Positions 10,662-20,333 of a stretch of 64,000 nt of DNA are shown one piece after another (position 1 is the stretch's first letter; each line of letters opens with the position of its first letter). The DNA lies in contig NEWQ02000015.1 of NCBI GenBank assembly GCA_002869855.2, positions 32,458 to 96,457 of the forward strand, given 5' to 3'. The notes below the pieces were generated by a model, which had not been told where the DNA came from, did no database searches, and worked only from the letters and a program-made list of their open reading frames with translations. This stretch comes from Nitrospira sp. CG24D (GTDB lineage Bacteria; Nitrospirota; Nitrospiria; Nitrospirales; Nitrospiraceae). The translations under genes were made by a program, and so were the position numbers.

Positions 10662-10859
10662 CATAGGAAAGTGCCCTGAAGCAACAGGGCCAGTTACCAC
10701 GCGCACCCTAGCAACTCGCCAAATATTCTGTCAAGGAATAGGTCAAGAAACATGCGGCTTGGCGATCCAGCCCGTGAGGCTTCGTCATGCTTGCATTGAT
10801 GGCACAGGATCTTTATTCTATGCGCGATAACACTGTCCTCACCTCGGAATAAACACCTG

Positions 10860-12272
10860 ATGACTGCTCCTCATGTTTTAGTCATTGATGACGACCAGGC
10901 GGTGCGTGACATCCTGCAGGAGACCCTATCTTCTGAAGGATATACCGTCTCAGTCGCCGCCGATGCCACGACGGGCATGCAAGTCGTCAAAGAGCATCCC
11001 GTTCAGATTCTGGTCACGGACTTCCAGCTGCCTGATTTTAACGGTCTCGAAGTCATTGAACGTGTGACGAGGATCGACTCGAAAATCCTTCCCATTGTCA
11101 TGACCGGATTTGGAACCGTCGAGTGCGCGGTCCAGGCGATGAAAGCCGGCGCCTTCGACTTTGTGACGAAGCCCTTCGATCCCGATACCGTCGTGGTCGT
11201 TGTGAAAAAGGCCATCGAGTTTCAACGACTCCGCCAGGAAAACCATCTTCTCCGGAAAGCCGTGCGCGAGCAGTACCGTCTGGAGCAATTGATCGGCGTC
11301 AGCGAACCGATGCAGCAGGTATTAGACTTTGTGCAAAAAGTCGCCGACAGCGACAGCACCGTCTTGATTCAGGGAGAAAGCGGAACGGGAAAAGAACTGG
11401 TTGCACGCATGCTCCACTTCAATAGTTCCCGCAAAGATCGCCCCATGGTGCCGGTCAACTGCGGCGCCATTCCGGAAACGTTGCTCGAATCAGAACTGTT
11501 CGGGCATGAGAAGGGCGCCTTCACCGGCGCAGCCCAGACGCGAATGGGACGATTCGAACTCGCCAATGGCGGAACGATCTTTCTCGACGAAGTCGGCGAG
11601 ATGAGTCTCTCCCTTCAGGTCAAACTTTTGAGAGTGATACAAGAACGATCCTTTGAGCGGGTGGGGGGGAGTCGGACGATTCAGGTCGATGTTCGAATTG
11701 TCGCGGCCACCAACCAGGACTTGGAGAAAATGGTCGAGGAGAAGCGATTCCGGGAAGACCTCTTTTATCGCCTCAACGTGATTCCGATCGTTACCCCGCC
11801 GTTGCGCGACCGGCAAAGCGATATTCCATTGCTGATTGAACATTTCCTGAAGCGGTTCAATCATATGAAGCAAACCGCCATCACAGGGTTTGCCCCTGAG
11901 GCGTTGGAGCTGTTGACGACCTTTCACTGGCCCGGGAACATTCGCGAGTTGGAAAATATGATCGAGCGCCTGGTCGTGCTCAAGAAACAGGGGCTCTTGA
12001 CCGTTGCCGACTTGCCCGAGAAGCTGCACAAGAAAACGGTAAGTCAGCCCGAGATGAAGGAACAGTTCATCCATTTTACCGAAGACGGGATTCATCTGTC
12101 CAATGAAGTGGAGCAATACGAGAATCAGTTGATCGGAGAAGCCATGCGGAAGGCGAACGGCGTCACCGCACGCGCGGCGCAGCTGCTCCATGTCAATCGC
12201 ACTACACTCGTTGAGAAATTGAAGCGCAGGGGGATAGAGGCCAAACCCCGCATCGACGCGTTGCCGAATTAG
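10860..12272 (+). CDS. sigma54-dependent response regulator (NtrC/AtoC family)
   Basis: REC + AAA+ (GESGTGKELVARM, GAFTGA) + Fis-type HTH. Confidence 0.92.
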   Translation: MTAPHVLVIDDDQAVRDILQETLSSEGYTVSVAADATTGMQVVKEHPVQILVTDFQLPDFNGLEVIERVTRIDSKILPIVMTGFGTVECAVQAMKAGAFDFVTKPFDPDTVVVVVKKAIEFQRLRQENHLLRKAVREQYRLEQLIGVSEPMQQVLDFVQKVADSDSTVLIQGESGTGKELVARMLHFNSSRKDRPMVPVNCGAIPETLLESELFGHEKGAFTGAAQTRMGRFELANGGTIFLDEVGEMSLSLQVKLLRVIQERSFERVGGSRTIQVDVRIVAATNQDLEKMVEEKRFREDLFYRLNVIPIVTPPLRDRQSDIPLLIEHFLKRFNHMKQTAITGFAPEALELLTTFHWPGNIRELENMIERLVVLKKQGLLTVADLPEKLHKKTVSQPEMKEQFIHFTEDGIHLSNEVEQYENQLIGEAMRKANGVTARAAQLLHVNRTTLVEKLKRRGIEAKPRIDALPN

Positions 12273-12404
12273 TGCCTCCGATGTCGTCAATTCATTGACG
12301 ACCCTCACGCATCCCTGTCGACCAATTTGACGGTCGATCTATCCCGGCAGCTGAATCCGCTCTATCCGGCCCGATATTCAAACAAATCCGCACGGCTGAG
12401 CTAA

Positions 12405-12421
12405 AGGCACGGTCTTTGCTG
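12405..12421 (+). promoter_or_regulatory. candidate sigma54 promoter (-24/-12) for TPR/FlrBC-like operon
   Basis: aGGCACGGTCTTTGCTg, GG-N10-GC; but predicted TSS falls close to the annotated GTG start at 12435. Confidence 0.5.
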
Positions 12422-12434
12422 AAGTTGCCTTGCC

Positions 12435-14600
12435 GTGTACTCATCACACCGATCTTGGACACAACTGACCCTGTTTCTCCTCGCGTGGTTTTGCCTGCGC
12501 CCGCTGGCGCCCGGCGACCTCGCCCTGGTTCATGCTGGTCCGACGCCGGCAGCGCCTTCCGCTTCGACTTACACCTCTGACTCGACGGAACTCGCATTCT
12601 CTATCTTGCCGGATGACGGACCGCGGCTCGAAGGGCAATCGCAAGGAATGGATGCGTTGGCCTTGCAGGAAGGCATGAACGCCTATGGCAAAGGGGAGTG
12701 GTCTCAGGCCCGCCGGCTTTTTGAAAAAGTGGTTTCGCAACAACCGGAAAGCGCGCTGACTCCCACGGCCATGACCTTTCTCGCAGAGACTGCCTTGAAG
12801 GAAAATACGTCGAATGGCAATCGACTGGAAGCGCTTGATCGATACAAGACGCTGCTGCGGGATTATCCCCAATCACTGAACGCAAAACGTGCGGAATGGC
12901 GCATGGCCGATGTCTATCTCTCACAAGGATGGCATCAGGAGGCCCAATCGCTGTACGAGCGGGCGCTGTCGCATAATGCTCAAACGCCGGACGGGGAGCG
13001 GGCATTGTTAGGCATCGGCTATACCGCGTTGGCCCTGGGTAAATGGAGGGATGCAGAGCTGACGTTTGAGGATTTGCGGAAGCGAAGCAGCCACGATCAC
13101 ATTCTTCTGCATGCCACAGTAGGGCTCGCCTCTTCATTCTTTCGTCAGCGACGGGCTCAAGATGCGTCGGCCATGTATGACCTGGCGTATCGCCGCTGGC
13201 CAAAGTCCATGCGAATGAATCCGCTCGCGCTGGGACGTTATGCCTCGATTCAACTGGATCTGCACCATGAGGTGATCGGCCGGGGCCTGTTGCTGCAGTT
13301 TTATAATCTCTACCCCGCGCACCAGGACGCGTCGGTCCTGCTCTTGCGGTTGGCTGATAGTCTTCAGTCCTCGAAATACTTGCCCAGCGCAGAACTGTTT
13401 TATGGATTTATTGCTGCTCATTACGCGGACAGCCCGCAAGCGGCGTTAGCGGCGGTGCGTCTGGCCACTCTGAGAATGGAGCAGAAGGTCGAAGCCGGCG
13501 GCAGGCCTGTGGTGAGAACTCCTGCAGGGCTTATGTATGACCATCCCTCTCCGGATCAAAGCGTGGACGACTATCTCAAACAAATGCAGGCGATTGCCGC
13601 ACAACACGACCACGATATGATCGGGAGTGAGGCCTTGTATGAAGTAGCCGCGCGTCTGGAGCAATCTGAAGAGATTGCTCCGGCCCTGATCGCCTATAAG
13701 CTCGTGGCCGACCGGAACAGTGCGGGGCCAGATGATCCCTGGCCGGCCAAAGCCGGTGATCGACTGGCCACTATCTTGCGTCCTTGGATGGAAGCCGCCG
13801 TCCGATCGCACGACGATTTGACGCTGACGACGCTCTTTCATCGTCATGGGCCCGCTGCTGAACGGCACTATCTGGCTTCTCCGCTCCTGCTCGAAATTGC
13901 CGAAGCTCACGATCGTCTGGGATTTACTACGGAAGCCGGTCGCCTCTACCAACTGATGGCCAAAGGGACCAAACGCCCTCTGGTCACTGAACAGGCGCTC
14001 ATAGGTTTGGCGAAGGTCTATCTCTCGCAGCGGGATACGGCGGCAGCCAGAAAGGTGCTCGAGCGCTATCGCTTGGAGTATCCCATCGGCCGCTCTGAGC
14101 AGGAAGCGCTCCATCTGCTTGTCCAGACGATGGCGGAAGAGGGTGATCTGGCCGGCCTCCTGCATTTCTGTCGGGCCTGGATGCTCCATCATCCCAAACA
14201 CCCGGAGCGGCCCTGGATGTATCAGCAGATGGCCACGGTATTTCTGCGCCTCAATAAACATGAGGAAGCCGTGATTGCGACAGAAGAAGCCTTTAAAGCG
14301 GGGGCGCCGAAGACCATCGTCGCACTGCTCGCCTATGCCGATCTGCTGGCGCAGATGAAGCGGTATCAAGAGGCCATCGACGTCTACCACACCGTCGTCG
14401 AGAAAAAGCCCGATCAGGCTCAGCTCCAATGGGCCCGGCTTCAGATTGTCCGTGGCTGGCAGGCCTTGAAACAACATGATCGCGCCACGGTGGCGCTCGC
14501 CGAACTCGGACAGACGGACGACGCGCTGGTGACCCGCTTTTCAAGCTCAATCCATGAAAGCATCAAACAAGAGCGGCAGTTGCCGCAGGAGGGACTATGA
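12435..14600 (+). CDS. tetratricopeptide-repeat protein with N-terminal signal-like segment
   Basis: 721 aa, multiple TPR-like helices; overlaps downstream kinase start by 4 nt. Confidence 0.8.
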   Translation: MYSSHRSWTQLTLFLLAWFCLRPLAPGDLALVHAGPTPAAPSASTYTSDSTELAFSILPDDGPRLEGQSQGMDALALQEGMNAYGKGEWSQARRLFEKVVSQQPESALTPTAMTFLAETALKENTSNGNRLEALDRYKTLLRDYPQSLNAKRAEWRMADVYLSQGWHQEAQSLYERALSHNAQTPDGERALLGIGYTALALGKWRDAELTFEDLRKRSSHDHILLHATVGLASSFFRQRRAQDASAMYDLAYRRWPKSMRMNPLALGRYASIQLDLHHEVIGRGLLLQFYNLYPAHQDASVLLLRLADSLQSSKYLPSAELFYGFIAAHYADSPQAALAAVRLATLRMEQKVEAGGRPVVRTPAGLMYDHPSPDQSVDDYLKQMQAIAAQHDHDMIGSEALYEVAARLEQSEEIAPALIAYKLVADRNSAGPDDPWPAKAGDRLATILRPWMEAAVRSHDDLTLTTLFHRHGPAAERHYLASPLLLEIAEAHDRLGFTTEAGRLYQLMAKGTKRPLVTEQALIGLAKVYLSQRDTAAARKVLERYRLEYPIGRSEQEALHLLVQTMAEEGDLAGLLHFCRAWMLHHPKHPERPWMYQQMATVFLRLNKHEEAVIATEEAFKAGAPKTIVALLAYADLLAQMKRYQEAIDVYHTVVEKKPDQAQLQWARLQIVRGWQALKQHDRATVALAELGQTDDALVTRFSSSIHESIKQERQLPQEGL

Positions 14601-15901
14601 CCACATCGACCGCACTGCACCCGGCTGAACGAGACTTGCTTCAGGAAGCCTTTCACACCTTTGACCAAGCGGCTCATACGTTGCAGCAGTCCTATTCCAC
14701 GCTGACGGACCGTATCGAACAGATGGATGTGGAGCTTTCGCAGAGTAATGCCGCCTTACGGCAGCAGCTTCAGGACAATGAAGCGATGCGGACACACCTA
14801 AGCGGAATTTTGGACTCCCTGACGACCGGGGTTTTGGTCCTTGATCTCGGCGGTCGTGTGACGAGAGTGAATGCGGCGGCCAGTCTATTACTGGGTCGCC
14901 CCGCCGATGCGCTTCGGGGGCAATCCGCGACCGCGCTCATGGCCGAGCTTCACCTCACCGTGAGTGAACAGCCTCAGCGGCACGAGTCCCATGTGCTGAC
15001 CATTGCCCAGCGCTCATTGGAGGCCTCTCCGGGGCAGTCTTCCGGCCAGCTGATCCTCATTCACGATGTCACGCAGATGTGTCAATTGGAGGAACGCCTG
15101 CAACGCCAGCATCGCTTCGTCGCGATGGGTGAAATGGTCGGGCGCATCGCCCATGAGATTCGCAACCCCCTGGGCAGCATTGAACTGTTCGCCTCGATGC
15201 TGCGGCGCGATCTGCAGGACAGCCCCTCAAGCCTGACCTATGCCGAACAGATCTCTCAGGCGGTCCATGGCCTCGATCGGTTGCTGTCGAATTTGTTGAT
15301 CTATACGCAACCCGAGCGATCGGCGCGCGGGTGGCAGACCGTTGAAACGCTGGTGTTGGATGCCTTGACCCTCGCGGCCCACGCCATTACTAAGACCCCT
15401 GTGGATATACGGCTTGATCTTGATCCCCGTATTCCGGCGATCTGGTGCAACGAAGGACAGTTCAAACAGGTGGTATTGAATCTGATCCTGAACGCCATTC
15501 AAGCCATGCCCGCCGGAGGTGTTCTGACCGTCAAGCTTGTGAAAGCGGACGATCAGTCCCTTGGGGCAGGCGCGATCTGTATGACGATCACCGATAACGG
15601 CCCCGGGATCGATCCCGCCCATCGGTCCAGAATATTTGACCCGTTTTTTACGACGAAGGATGAGGGAACCGGGTTAGGCCTCGCGATTGTGCATGCAATT
15701 ATCGATGCGCATCATGGGCGGATCGATGTCGAGAGCCGGCTGGGGGAAGGCACGACCTTTACGATCCTGCTGCCTCATCCAATGGAACCCCTTATGGCAG
15801 ATGAAGGAACTGATGGATGGAATGGTGAGGAGGAGAGACCGTCTCCCGATCCGGAGTCTGTCGCCGATGTTGAGATGATGGAGGAACGCGCACATGAATG
15901 A
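14597..15901 (+). CDS. PAS-type sensor histidine kinase, FlrB/FleS-like
   Basis: PAS-like segment, MGEMVGRIAHEIRNPLGSIELFASML H-box, HATPase; operon with FlrC-like regulator just upstream of flgB. Confidence 0.85.
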   Translation: MTTSTALHPAERDLLQEAFHTFDQAAHTLQQSYSTLTDRIEQMDVELSQSNAALRQQLQDNEAMRTHLSGILDSLTTGVLVLDLGGRVTRVNAAASLLLGRPADALRGQSATALMAELHLTVSEQPQRHESHVLTIAQRSLEASPGQSSGQLILIHDVTQMCQLEERLQRQHRFVAMGEMVGRIAHEIRNPLGSIELFASMLRRDLQDSPSSLTYAEQISQAVHGLDRLLSNLLIYTQPERSARGWQTVETLVLDALTLAAHAITKTPVDIRLDLDPRIPAIWCNEGQFKQVVLNLILNAIQAMPAGGVLTVKLVKADDQSLGAGAICMTITDNGPGIDPAHRSRIFDPFFTTKDEGTGLGLAIVHAIIDAHHGRIDVESRLGEGTTFTILLPHPMEPLMADEGTDGWNGEEERPSPDPESVADVEMMEERAHE

Positions 15902-17300
15902 CCGTGAGACCACCATAGAAGGCTCTGAGAGCCATGATCGCATTCTCATTGTCGACGATGAACCGTCGATGCGTACGGCGCTCATGGAGTCCGTGCGCCG
16001 ACTGGGATATGAGGTACAAGGGGCGATCGATGGATCCGATGCGTTGGAACGGGTGACGCGCTTCCGTCCCTGGCTGGTCATTACCGACCTGAAAATGCCG
16101 CGCATTACCGGATTGGATCTCATTAAAGACATTAAGGCGCGCGCCCCACAGACCGTGATCGTCTTGATGACGGCCTACGGGACCGTGGAGACGGCGGTAG
16201 ATGCGATGAAGTTCGGAGCGAGTGACTATTTACTCAAGCCGTTCTCGATGGATTTGCTTGAACGGGTCATCACCAACCTCAAAGAAGGACGGGATCTTGA
16301 ATCTCCCGGGACTTCGACGGCCGTCGAAGGGCGTGCGATTCTGACGCAAGACCCGGGGATGATCCGGTTGCTCAGCACCGTCGAGGGTGTGGCCGCCAGT
16401 CAAGCCACCGTCTTGATCAATGGAGAGAGCGGCACCGGAAAGGAATTGCTGGCCCGGTTCATCCATACGCGCAGCCCGCGTGCCCACCGGCCGTTCATTG
16501 CGGTGAATTGCGCCGCCCTGCCGGATGGCTTGCTGGAAAGCGAACTCTTCGGCCATGAGCGAGGCGCGTTTACCGGTGCCATGATGAAGAAGATAGGTAA
16601 GTTTGAAATGGCGCATACCGGAACCATTCTTCTGGATGAAATCAGCGAAATGAACTTGGGCTTGCAGGCCAAGCTCTTGCGGGTCTTGCAGGAGCGGGAG
16701 GTCGACCGTATTGGCGGACGCGATCCCGTGGCCGTCAACATTCGGGTCATCGCGACTACGAACCGTAACCTGTATCGCGAAGTGGAACAGGGGCGTTTTC
16801 GGGAAGACTTGTATTACCGGCTCAACGTGTTTCCCATCACCGTCCCGCCGCTGAGAGAACGGCCGGCCGATATTGCCTTGCTGGCGCGTCATTTTACTGG
16901 CGCCTCCGCCGTCAGAAATGGCGTCGCTCAACCGGCCTTGTCCGAGGCTGCCGTGGCGCATCTCCAGACTCTGCCGTGGAAAGGGAACGTGCGAGAACTC
17001 GAAAATGTCATGGAACGGGGCGTCTTGCTCGCAGGGCAGGGAACCATTCTCCCGATGCACCTTCCCGAGGCCCGTCAGGACCAGGCGGCACCCGCGAGCC
17101 CGGCTCCTGCCGCCGCGCCGGCACCGGTGAACGGATCGCTCTGGGAAATGGAGCGGGAGCTGATTTTCAAGACTTTATCGCGGGTGAAGGATAACCGGAC
17201 CCATGCGGCGAAAGAACTGGGAATCAGTATCCGAACCTTGAGGAATAAACTTCGGGAGTATCGTGAGACGGAACTGCCGCTGACGATGTCCGAGAACTAA
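15894..17300 (+). CDS. sigma54-dependent response regulator, FlrC/FleR-like
   Basis: REC + AAA+ with GAFTGA + Fis-type HTH; adjacent to FlrB-like kinase and flgB. Confidence 0.88.
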   Translation: MNDRETTIEGSESHDRILIVDDEPSMRTALMESVRRLGYEVQGAIDGSDALERVTRFRPWLVITDLKMPRITGLDLIKDIKARAPQTVIVLMTAYGTVETAVDAMKFGASDYLLKPFSMDLLERVITNLKEGRDLESPGTSTAVEGRAILTQDPGMIRLLSTVEGVAASQATVLINGESGTGKELLARFIHTRSPRAHRPFIAVNCAALPDGLLESELFGHERGAFTGAMMKKIGKFEMAHTGTILLDEISEMNLGLQAKLLRVLQEREVDRIGGRDPVAVNIRVIATTNRNLYREVEQGRFREDLYYRLNVFPITVPPLRERPADIALLARHFTGASAVRNGVAQPALSEAAVAHLQTLPWKGNVRELENVMERGVLLAGQGTILPMHLPEARQDQAAPASPAPAAAPAPVNGSLWEMERELIFKTLSRVKDNRTHAAKELGISIRTLRNKLREYRETELPLTMSEN

Positions 17301-17388
17301 TGAGTGACAGATCTTCCCATAGGTATCTTGTGACTCGGCAAGCTTTGCCGGGTCCGGTGAATTGACCGGGCGGCGGGCGGTGCATTCT

Positions 17389-17405
17389 TAGGCATCGACG
17401 TTGCT
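17389..17405 (+). promoter_or_regulatory. candidate sigma54 promoter upstream of flgB
   Basis: tAGGCATCGACGTTGCT, GG(17391)-N10-GC(17403), about 40 nt upstream of ATG 17446. Confidence 0.65.
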
Positions 17406-17445
17406 ATAGAACGTGAGATGGGTATTTACACAGGAGGAGGCGGCC

Positions 17446-17856
17446 ATGGAACTGCTCGATAAGACCATGCAGTTGCTGCATCGGAGTCTCGATCTCCACA
17501 GCGCCAGGCAGCGGGTCATTGCATCCAACCTGGCCAACGAGGAAACGCCGGGGTATCGCGCATCCGATCTGCAGTTCGCTCAACAACTGCAAGCGGCGCA
17601 CAAGGGTCGCCTGCCGCTTACGATGATAGCGACGCAAGGAGGCCATTTCGGATTGCAGGGGCAGCAGGGGTATCAGGCCGTCACGGGAAAACTGGCTGAA
17701 GTGCCCGCCGGCGATCTGCCTCTGGATGCGAACTCCGTCAATCTTGAACTGGAAATGGCGAAGTCTTCCGACAACGCCATGCAATACAACGCGGCGGCGA
17801 GTATCACCGCGCAACGGTTTCGCCAGCTCCTCAGTGCGATTCGCGACGCCCGCTGA
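17446..17856 (+). CDS. flgB: flagellar basal-body rod protein FlgB
   Basis: LHSARQRVIASNLANEETPGYRASDLQF; ATG after ggaggagg. Confidence 0.95.
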   Translation: MELLDKTMQLLHRSLDLHSARQRVIASNLANEETPGYRASDLQFAQQLQAAHKGRLPLTMIATQGGHFGLQGQQGYQAVTGKLAEVPAGDLPLDANSVNLELEMAKSSDNAMQYNAAASITAQRFRQLLSAIRDAR

Positions 17857-17876
17857 CGGCGAAAGGAGACACGACG

Positions 17877-18326
17877 ATGGATATGTCTGATTCGATGGCG
17901 GTTTCGGTATCCGGTCTGGACGCCCAACGGCGACGGCTGAACGTTATTGCGAGCAATCTGGCCAATGCCCAATCCACACGCACACCCGGTGGCGGGCCCT
18001 ACAAACGGCGGGACGTGGTGTTTCATTCGGCTCCGGTGCTCAGTGCGTTCCAAAAAGCGTTTCGACAGGTGGCCATGGGCACGACGGCGCACGCTCTGGA
18101 AGGGGTGTCGGTCGCGCGCATCGTGGAAGATCAGAAGCCGGGACAGTTGATCTATGATCCTCATCATCCTGACGCCGATCCCAAAGGCTTTGTCCGTTTG
18201 CCCAACGTGAATGTGATGGAAGAGATGGTCAACATGATCGGCGCCTCGCGGGCCTATGAGGCAAACGTGCAGGCCATCAATGCAACTCGCGGCATGTGGA
18301 ACAAAGCTCTAGAAATCGGAAGGTAA
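17877..18326 (+). CDS. flgC: flagellar basal-body rod protein FlgC
   Basis: GLDAQRRRLNVIASNLANAQSTRTPGGGPYKRRDVVF; VNVMEEMVNMIGASRAYEANVQAINATRGM. Confidence 0.96.
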   Translation: MDMSDSMAVSVSGLDAQRRRLNVIASNLANAQSTRTPGGGPYKRRDVVFHSAPVLSAFQKAFRQVAMGTTAHALEGVSVARIVEDQKPGQLIYDPHHPDADPKGFVRLPNVNVMEEMVNMIGASRAYEANVQAINATRGMWNKALEIGR

Positions 18327-18432
18327 TCCATGACACCCATTGACGTGCACGTGCAGGATATCAAGGCAAGTCGCGGTATGCGGATCAAAGCATTGGAGAT
18401 CGGGAGGTAGACCATGACACCCATTCAAGGCA
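18265..18432 (+). repeat. 84-bp tandem duplication spanning flgC 3' end / fliE 5' end
   Basis: ACGTGCAGG..ATCAA.GCAA.TCGCGG.ATG.GGA.CAAAGC at 18265 and 18349; stop codons at 18324 and 18408 and ATGACACCCATT at 18330 and 18414, all offset by 84 nt. Confidence 0.93.
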
Positions 18433-18719
18433 TCTCGCCGGTTATTCCTACCATTGCGGACAGGATCGCTCCGGTCGGAGCGTCTGAAGCATCCGGACCC
18501 GGCGGGTTCATGGATACGCTCAAGAACGCCATCGGGAAGGCGAATGACGTGCAGGTGCAGGCCAATCAGGCCGTCGATGCTCTGGTGACGGGTCAATCGC
18601 AGGACCTCCATCGTACGATGGTGGCCTTACAGCAGGCCGATGTGTCGTTCCAACTGATGATGCAGATTCGCAACAAGCTTGTGACGGCGTACGAAGAAAT
18701 TCAACGGATGCAAGTGTGA
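18414..18719 (+). CDS. fliE: flagellar hook-basal body complex protein FliE
   Basis: Small protein with C-terminal ADVSFQLMMQIRNKLVTAYEEIQRMQV. Confidence 0.95.
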   Translation: MTPIQGISPVIPTIADRIAPVGASEASGPGGFMDTLKNAIGKANDVQVQANQAVDALVTGQSQDLHRTMVALQQADVSFQLMMQIRNKLVTAYEEIQRMQV

Positions 18720-18756
18720 CCGGAGCCTTTTGAGGCGGATGAGGTAAACCAGCTGT

Positions 18757-20331
18757 ATGTTTGGGAAATTCTCGATCAATCAACGCATGATCATCCTGGT
18801 TGCGCTGGCGGGATCCGTCGCCGGCCTGATTGCGCTCGCCCTCTGGACGCAACAGCCGGATATGCAGGTGCTCTTCACGAATCTCAATAGTGAAGATGCC
18901 TCGTCGATTATCGATAAATTGAAGGAATCGAAGACACCCTACGACACGACGGGCGGAGGAGCCACGATTCTTGTTCCCACCTCGCAAGTCCATGACCTTC
19001 GCCTGACGCTGGCCAGCCAAGGGATTCCCAAGGGCGGCGGCGTCGGCTATGAGATTTTCGACCGCACCTCTATCGGCATGTCTGAATTCGTTCAAAAACT
19101 GAATTATCGTCGCGCTCTCCAAGGTGAGCTGGCTCGCACGATTGCGCAGATGCCTGAAGTAGAGCGCGCGCGCGTCCATTTGGCGATTCCGGAACGGCGG
19201 TTGTTTGCCGCGGAACAGGAGCGGCCGCGTGCCTCCGTGGTGGTCTCACTCAGAAATGCCCAAGCGCTGAGCAAGGGGCAGGTCCAGGGCGTCGTGCATC
19301 TTGTCGCCAGCAGCGTAGAAGGGTTGCAGGCCCGTGATATCACCGTCGTCGATGGCCACGGCCATCTCCTGTCCTCAACGGCGCAGGACGAAACGGCCGG
19401 CCTGACTAACACGCAGCTCGAATATCAGCGCACGATTGAAAAAGACATCGAAGGCCGGATTCAATCGATGCTCGAACGCATCGTCGGATTGAACAAGGCT
19501 GAAGTCAGAGTCTCCGGCCTGATCGACTTCAGGAAAGTCGAGACGACCGAAGAGCGGTATGACCCCAACGGACAAGTTGTCCGAAGCGAACAGCGCGGCC
19601 AGGAAAAGGCCAACGGCGTGAACGGCGTCTCCGGCGGTGTGCCGGGGGTTCAATCTAATGTGCCTCCGGGGACGGAAGCGGAGTCGACGCCAACAAGTTC
19701 GAATGCGACCCAAACGAAAAACGAAACGGTGAATTACGAAATCAGTCGGACTGTCTCTCGTATCGTGGAGCCCATCGGCTCGATCAAAAAACTGTCGGTG
19801 GCGGTCCTGGTAGATGGGACCTATGAAGTGCCCAAAGCCGGGGAAGGGGAACCGGCCGACAAGCCGACAGGTGACGTCATCAAGAAGTATATTCCTCGCA
19901 GTGAGGAAGACCTCAAGCGGATCGAAGACATCGTCAAGAAAGCGATGGGCTATTCAACCGAGCGCCAGGATCAGGTTCAGGTCGTCAATGTCCAATTTGG
20001 ATTTGGCCCTGAAGAGCCGGCCACGGCGACCGTCGAAGCCGTCGCAGAGACCACGCAACCCTGGATGCCGTACATGAGGTACGGAGTCGGCGCGTTGTTA
20101 TTCCTGCTCATTCTCTTCTTTGTCGTCCGCCCCCTCATTGCAATGCTGGGTGTCTCGGCGATTGAAACAGCAACGGCGGAGACCGCCGCGCCGGCCTTGC
20201 CCGCTTCCGTCAGCGCGGTGGAAGCCTCGCTGGAATCCAGCGCGAATCGCGCTCAAATCGTCGATATGGCCAGAAAGAATCCTGATGGGACCGCGGTGGT
20301 CGTGAAACAGTGGTTGAAAGGTAATGCCTAG
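18757..20331 (+). CDS. fliF: flagellar MS-ring protein FliF
   Basis: GGVGYEIFDRTSIGMSEFVQKLNYRRALQGELARTI; two TM segments. Confidence 0.97.
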   Translation: MFGKFSINQRMIILVALAGSVAGLIALALWTQQPDMQVLFTNLNSEDASSIIDKLKESKTPYDTTGGGATILVPTSQVHDLRLTLASQGIPKGGGVGYEIFDRTSIGMSEFVQKLNYRRALQGELARTIAQMPEVERARVHLAIPERRLFAAEQERPRASVVVSLRNAQALSKGQVQGVVHLVASSVEGLQARDITVVDGHGHLLSSTAQDETAGLTNTQLEYQRTIEKDIEGRIQSMLERIVGLNKAEVRVSGLIDFRKVETTEERYDPNGQVVRSEQRGQEKANGVNGVSGGVPGVQSNVPPGTEAESTPTSSNATQTKNETVNYEISRTVSRIVEPIGSIKKLSVAVLVDGTYEVPKAGEGEPADKPTGDVIKKYIPRSEEDLKRIEDIVKKAMGYSTERQDQVQVVNVQFGFGPEEPATATVEAVAETTQPWMPYMRYGVGALLFLLILFFVVRPLIAMLGVSAIETATAETAAPALPASVSAVEASLESSANRAQIVDMARKNPDGTAVVVKQWLKGNA

Positions 20332-20333
20332 CC

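Noticed and set aside
10797-10815. TGGCACAggatctTTAT as sigma54 promoter for the 10860 regulator
   Set aside because: -24 half matches but the -12 GC is missing; below the standard used for the other motifs
13446-14477. 343-aa antisense ORF (minus strand) inside the TPR gene
   Set aside because: Fully antisense to a well-supported coding frame; arises from high-GC codon structure, no recognisable domain
16230-17060. 276-aa antisense ORF inside the FlrC-like gene
   Set aside because: Mirror-frame ORF of a conserved AAA+ coding region; similar antisense ORFs occur over the other sigma54 regulators (11490..12308, 7373..7912)
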